From the NCBI GenBank assembly GCA_021784255.1, contig JAJXSZ010000099.1:1-9476 (forward strand): a DNA stretch of 9,476 bases. The letters are read 5' to 3'. Positions 6,365 to 9,476 of this stretch are shown here, in pieces; the first letter of the stretch is position 1, and every line of letters starts with the position of its first letter. A model generated the notes under the pieces. That model made no database searches, had not been told where the DNA came from, and saw nothing but the letters and a program-made list of their open reading frames with translations. The DNA comes from Pseudomonadota bacterium. Lineage in GTDB: Bacteria > Pseudomonadota > Alphaproteobacteria > Acetobacterales > Acetobacteraceae. The position numbers and the translations under genes were made by a program.

Positions 6365-6568
6365 ATGGCGACGGGTACGGTCAAGTGGTTCAACACCACG
6401 AAGGGTTATGGGTTCATCATGCCGCAGGACGGTGGCAAGGACGTTTTCGTCCACATCACCGCCGTGCAGGCGGCTGGTCTGCGGGGGCTGAATGAGGGGC
6501 AGAAGGTGTCCTACGACACCGCCATGGAGCGCGGCAAGGCGGCCGCGACCAACCTCAAGCTGATCTGA
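6365..6568 (+). CDS. Cold-shock domain protein, CspA family
   Basis: This is a single OB-fold nucleic-acid-binding protein of 67 residues, the classic CspA size. MATGTVKWFN opens the fold, RNP1 is KGYGFI at 13-18 and RNP2 is DVFVHI at 26-31, with the aromatic residues W8, F9, Y15, F17 and F28 expected to stack on single-stranded RNA or DNA. The late strand NEGQKVSYD and the end AAATNLKLI complete the domain. Such proteins melt RNA secondary structure and act as chaperones. Not all paralogues are cold-induced. A GGAG site lies 8 nt upstream. The gene stands alone between its own promoter and a strong terminator. The paralogue number (cspA, cspD and so on) cannot be assigned. Confidence 0.96.
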   Translation: MATGTVKWFNTTKGYGFIMPQDGGKDVFVHITAVQAAGLRGLNEGQKVSYDTAMERGKAAATNLKLI

Positions 6569-6594
6569 TCGCAGCGCACAACGAACGCCGACAG

Positions 6595-6630
6595 ACGCCG
6601 CCGGAGCGATCCGGCGGCGTTTTTGTTTGT
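6595..6630 (+). terminator. Rho-independent terminator after the cold-shock gene
   Basis: A perfect 11-bp stem, ACGCCGCCGGA (6595-6605) with TCCGGCGGCGT (6610-6620), closes a GCGA tetraloop (GNRA type) and is followed by TTTTTGTTTG. It lies 26 bp after the csp stop. The opposite strand lacks a T-run after the stem, so it should work mainly for csp and only weakly for the convergent membrane protein gene. Confidence 0.9.
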
Positions 6631-6661
6631 TGCCGGCGGCCGGAACGCCAGACCGGCGCCG

Positions 6662-8659
6662 TCACGCCGGCTTTTCGTGCAGCAGCGGCAGCAGCATCTT
6701 GAGGTCGCGATCCGCGGCGCAGGCAAGATGGCTGCCGGGAAAGCCTTCGCCGTCGAGCGGCAGAAGCACCAGGCCGAGCTCGCCATAGACCGGCGCCAGG
6801 CTGCTGCCGGCATGCAGCACCGCGAGATCGCGGCCCTCCTCCACGGCGAGGTCGCGCAGCCGGCGTAGCGCCGACGCGCGGTCCTCCTCCGCACCGCTGG
6901 GATCGCCGAGACCAACCAGCACGCGATCGCGGCGGCGGAACGCCACGGCGGCACGCCGCCCCTCGCTCCAGACAATGCCGTCGGCCCCGCGCGGCGCCTC
7001 GCCGCCGAGCGCCGCGAAGCGCGTCGCGGTGGTGCTGTTCCAGGGATCGTGCGCGACGCGCGCGGGGCGTACCAGGCGCCACAGGGCGATCAGCGCGATG
7101 ACAGTGGCAAGCGCCACCGAGGCGCGCACGCCGTGCGGAATGTCGTCGGAGGCGACGATGCCCCAGAAGCTGCCATTGCCAGGCCCGATGCCGGCATGGG
7201 CAAAGGCGCGGACCCGCTGCGCAACGGAGGCGAGCACGCCGATCCCCACCGCGAGCGTCACCAGCGACAGGGCCGTGGGTGCATCGATTGGGCCCGCGAG
7301 CAGGCGGGAACGGCGCACGAAGAGGGGCGCGAACGGTGCGACGACGCCGGCCGTCGCCGCGAGCCAGAGCACGATCCAGGCGGGCTGGCCCTGCGCCCAG
7401 GTCAGGGCAGCCGCGGCGAGCAGGACCAGAATCGCCGCGCGCCAAGCGAGCCGGACCCGATGGTTGAGCGCGAGCGCGATGACGAGCAGCGCAGCACCGA
7501 GCAGGCTGGGGGCGAATTGGCTGGCTCCGAACAGCAGCGAGGCGATGTCGAAGCCTGGTCGGACGATCGCCAGGCTGCGTTCCAGCGCGCCGAGCGAAAG
7601 CAGCAGGCCGGCGGCCAGCGCCACGAGTCCCGCGATCAGGCCCACCGCCATGTCGGGTTGCATCCAGCCCCCCCCGGCCGCGGCCGCCGGACGGCCGGCG
7701 AGGGCGCGGCTGCGCACCAGCGCTTCGTGGCCGGCAAACATCGCGCCGGCGAGGAACAGCGGAACCACGTAGTAGTAGAGGCGGAAGATGAGCAGTCCGC
7801 CGAGCACCGAGGGGGCCTTCAGCCACGGGGCAAGGCCGAGCAGCATCCCGGTGTCGAAGACGCCGAGCCCGCCCGGAACATTGGCGATCAGCCCGGCGGA
7901 ATAGGCCGCGAGGTAGACGCCGAGGAAACGCAGGTAGGTGAGCCCCGGCGCGGCGGGCAGCAGCACGTAGAAGATCAGGGCGGTGAAGGCCACGTCGACG
8001 GTCGCGAGCAGGATCTGGGCAAGCGCCATGCGCAGGCCCGGCAGCTCGATGTCGTTGCCGAAGATTCGCACCCGGCCCAGGGTGCGCGCGAGGGTTGCGT
8101 AGGCGATCACCACGGCGAACAGCGCGAGGCCGATGCCGCGCAGCGCCCAGGCGGGCAGGTTGGCGCCGATGAGCGGCACCGTCGATGGTTCGCCGACCAG
8201 CACGATGCCCGCAAGGACCAGGGCGCCGAGTCCGAAGGTGAGGCCGCAGAAAGCGGTCACCTTGCCGATCTGCACCGGCGTCAGCCCCCACAGCGCGTAG
8301 AGGCGCAGCCGCACCGCCGCCCCGGACAGGGCCGGCACGCCGAGGCTGTGCGCCAGCGCATAGGCGCAGAAACTGGCGAAGGCGACGCGCAGCGTGGAGA
8401 CCTTGCGGCCGGCATAGATGGTCGCCAGCCGGTCGTAGAAGGTGAGCAATGCATAGGAGACGACGGTGAGCCCGGCCGCCAGCAGCACCGTGCGCCGTGG
8501 AATGGCGGCCAGCGCATTGTGGATGTCGCCGGGATGCAGGTGGCGCAGCTCGTGACGGACGCCGAAGAAGGCGGCGACCAGCAGGCCGAGCCCGACCAGG
8601 GTCGGCGCCAGACGCAGCAATCGCTTGCCGATCCTGTGCCTGCCGTCGGACGAGGTCAT
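6662..8659 (-). CDS. MprF/LpiA-like membrane protein with a shortened synthase domain
   Basis: This is a multi-pass inner-membrane protein of 665 residues with about 13-14 hydrophobic segments. Residues about 10-310 match the flippase-type region of MprF proteins, including a loop near VPALSGAAVRLRLY and the NVPGGLGVFD motif at 260-269. After a linker (about 310-335), six more helices follow up to about 530. The cytosolic tail (about 540-665) begins like the LPG-synthase GNAT domain (FRRRDRVLVGLGDPSGAEED, then VYGELGLVLLPLDGEGF) but stops at the point where full-length MprF (roughly 850 residues) would enter its second GNAT lobe. MprF normally moves lysine from Lys-tRNA to phosphatidylglycerol and flips the product. 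This version may lack transfer activity. The ATG at 8659 lies 13 bp after lysK with no strong ribosome-binding site, which suggests an operon. A G8 run sits at 7668-7675. The family is confident; the activity is uncertain. Confidence 0.85.
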   Translation of the reverse strand: MTSSDGRHRIGKRLLRLAPTLVGLGLLVAAFFGVRHELRHLHPGDIHNALAAIPRRTVLLAAGLTVVSYALLTFYDRLATIYAGRKVSTLRVAFASFCAYALAHSLGVPALSGAAVRLRLYALWGLTPVQIGKVTAFCGLTFGLGALVLAGIVLVGEPSTVPLIGANLPAWALRGIGLALFAVVIAYATLARTLGRVRIFGNDIELPGLRMALAQILLATVDVAFTALIFYVLLPAAPGLTYLRFLGVYLAAYSAGLIANVPGGLGVFDTGMLLGLAPWLKAPSVLGGLLIFRLYYYVVPLFLAGAMFAGHEALVRSRALAGRPAAAAGGGWMQPDMAVGLIAGLVALAAGLLLSLGALERSLAIVRPGFDIASLLFGASQFAPSLLGAALLVIALALNHRVRLAWRAAILVLLAAAALTWAQGQPAWIVLWLAATAGVVAPFAPLFVRRSRLLAGPIDAPTALSLVTLAVGIGVLASVAQRVRAFAHAGIGPGNGSFWGIVASDDIPHGVRASVALATVIALIALWRLVRPARVAHDPWNSTTATRFAALGGEAPRGADGIVWSEGRRAAVAFRRRDRVLVGLGDPSGAEEDRASALRRLRDLAVEEGRDLAVLHAGSSLAPVYGELGLVLLPLDGEGFPGSHLACAADRDLKMLLPLLHEKPA

Positions 8660-8672
8660 CGCGAACCGGCGA

Positions 8673-9476
8673 TCAGGCTTCGTCGTCGGGGCGGTCGAGC
8701 GCGGTCTCGATGAGCGCCACGGTCTCCGCGACGCCATAGAGGGCGACAAACGGGCCGAAACGCGGCCCCTCCGGCTGGCCCAGCAGGACCTGGTAGAGGC
8801 AGGCGAACCAGTCGCGCAGGTTGGCGAAGGGGTGCCGCTTGCCGACCTCGTAGAGCAGGTTCTGGATCGCATCGCCCGGTTCGGAGGCGGGCAGGTCGGC
8901 CAGCGTGCGGGCGAGGTCGGTCAGTGCCGATCGCTCGATCTCGTTGGCAGCGCGGAACGTCTTCGCCGGCCGGATACGGTCGCGGTAATAGGCCACGGCG
9001 TGTTCGACGAGCCGGGCGAGGAAGGGCATGTCCGCCGGGCTTGCGCCGGGGACGTAGCGGCGGATGAAGCCCCAGAGGATGTCCGGCGACTCCGCGTTCA
9101 CCACGCTCGCGAGGTTGAGCAGCATGCCGAACGGGATCGGGCTCGCGGCGGACGGCGGCACATGCCCGGCATGGATGTGCCAGGCGGGATTGGCGGGGTC
9201 GTCCGGCGCTGCCAGCGCCTTCTGCGCGTTGGCGACGTAGTCGTCGGTGGCGCGTGGGATGACGTCGAAGTAGAGGCGTTTGGCGCGCTGCGGCGCGCCG
9301 TACATGAACTGCGCCAGGCTCTCGGGCGGCGCGTAGCGCAGCCATTCCTCGACCGACAGGCCGTTGCCCCTGCTCTTGCTGATCTTCTGGCCGTTCTCGT
9401 CGAGGAACAGCTCGTAGGTGAAGCCGACCGGCGACTCGGCATCAAGGGCGCGGCAGATCCGGCTCGAGAGCTTGAC
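8673..9476 (-). CDS. lysK: Class I lysyl-tRNA synthetase, 5' part cut by the window edge
   Basis: This is the C-terminal 267 residues of a class I aminoacyl-tRNA synthetase that charges tRNA-Lys with lysine in the cytosol. The frame is open to the right edge. The visible part starts in the catalytic core and carries the class I KMSKS signature as KISKS (visible residues 31-35, positions 9372-9386), followed by RGNGLSVEEWLRYAPPE. After this comes the helical anticodon-binding region, with PIPFGMLLNLASVVNAE and YEVGKRHPFANLRDWF, typical of LysK. The HIGH motif would lie off the window. Alphaproteobacteria commonly use this archaeal-type enzyme instead of class II LysS. The stop at 8673 is 13 bp before the MprF-like gene, which uses the same charged tRNA in other bacteria. 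Confidence 0.95.
   Translation of the reverse strand, partial: VKLSSRICRALDAESPVGFTYELFLDENGQKISKSRGNGLSVEEWLRYAPPESLAQFMYGAPQRAKRLYFDVIPRATDDYVANAQKALAAPDDPANPAWHIHAGHVPPSAASPIPFGMLLNLASVVNAESPDILWGFIRRYVPGASPADMPFLARLVEHAVAYYRDRIRPAKTFRAANEIERSALTDLARTLADLPASEPGDAIQNLLYEVGKRHPFANLRDWFACLYQVLLGQPEGPRFGPFVALYGVAETVALIETALDRPDDEA

Noticed and set aside
6511..6661. Search for the missing second GNAT lobe downstream of the MprF-like stop
   Set aside because: All that lies there is a minus-strand frame with no similarity to the synthase domain and the csp terminator, so no pseudogene remnant could be supported.
7049..8713. 554-codon open frame on the plus strand opposite the MprF-like gene
   Set aside because: The translation is low-complexity (Gln, Arg, Glu, Gly, His) with no motif, and it is the reverse complement of a hydrophobic membrane protein with clear family motifs.
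1..9476. Defence system, CRISPR, phage or mobile gene cargo
   Set aside because: Every long gene is assigned to a known housekeeping or envelope family, and no spaced repeats, integrase, transposase or tRNA attachment site was seen.

Overview
The window is a compact, very GC-rich bacterial chromosome segment that reads as ordinary alphaproteobacterial core genome, most likely Rhodospirillales and perhaps Acetobacteraceae. The pointers are a ChvG/ChvI-type two-component pair, a class I (LysK-type) lysyl-tRNA synthetase, a coaE-dnaQ couple, and the codon and base composition. The exact genus cannot be told from the sequence alone. No tRNA, rRNA, CRISPR array, transposase, prophage or integrase gene is visible.

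Layout from left to right. (1) Minus strand: the 5' part of a ChvG-like sensor kinase gene, cut by the left edge, preceded by its ChvI-like response regulator. (2) Plus strand, divergent from chvI across 70 bp that hold two abutting inverted repeats: a HugZ-like flavin/heme-binding protein gene, whose 3' end overlaps dnaQ tail-to-tail by 32 bp. (3) Minus strand: coaE and the DnaQ epsilon-type exonuclease gene, translationally coupled through an ATGA overlap. (4) Plus strand: an inositol-monophosphatase-family gene, a 167-bp spacer packed with inverted repeats, a metal-dependent amidohydrolase gene, then a cold-shock protein gene with its own promoter, a roughly 130-200 nt leader and a strong intrinsic terminator. 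(5) Minus strand: a two-gene operon with lysK (cut by the right edge) followed 13 bp later by an MprF/LpiA-like multi-pass membrane protein.

The most interesting feature is the last pair. Lysyl-tRNA synthetase makes the Lys-tRNA that MprF-type enzymes use to modify phosphatidylglycerol, so the pairing makes biochemical sense. Yet the MprF homologue here ends after about the first half of its cytosolic double-GNAT domain and is only 665 residues long. No remnant of the missing half lies downstream. It may therefore be a flippase or regulatory variant rather than a complete lysyl-phosphatidylglycerol synthase. Its gene also carries a G8 run in the linker between its two membrane regions. The second notable signal is the structured spacer before the amidohydrolase gene, which looks like a small dispersed intergenic repeat.

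No intergenic stretch exceeds 300 bases. The longest are 4757-4923 and 6163-6364, and both are described in the features.
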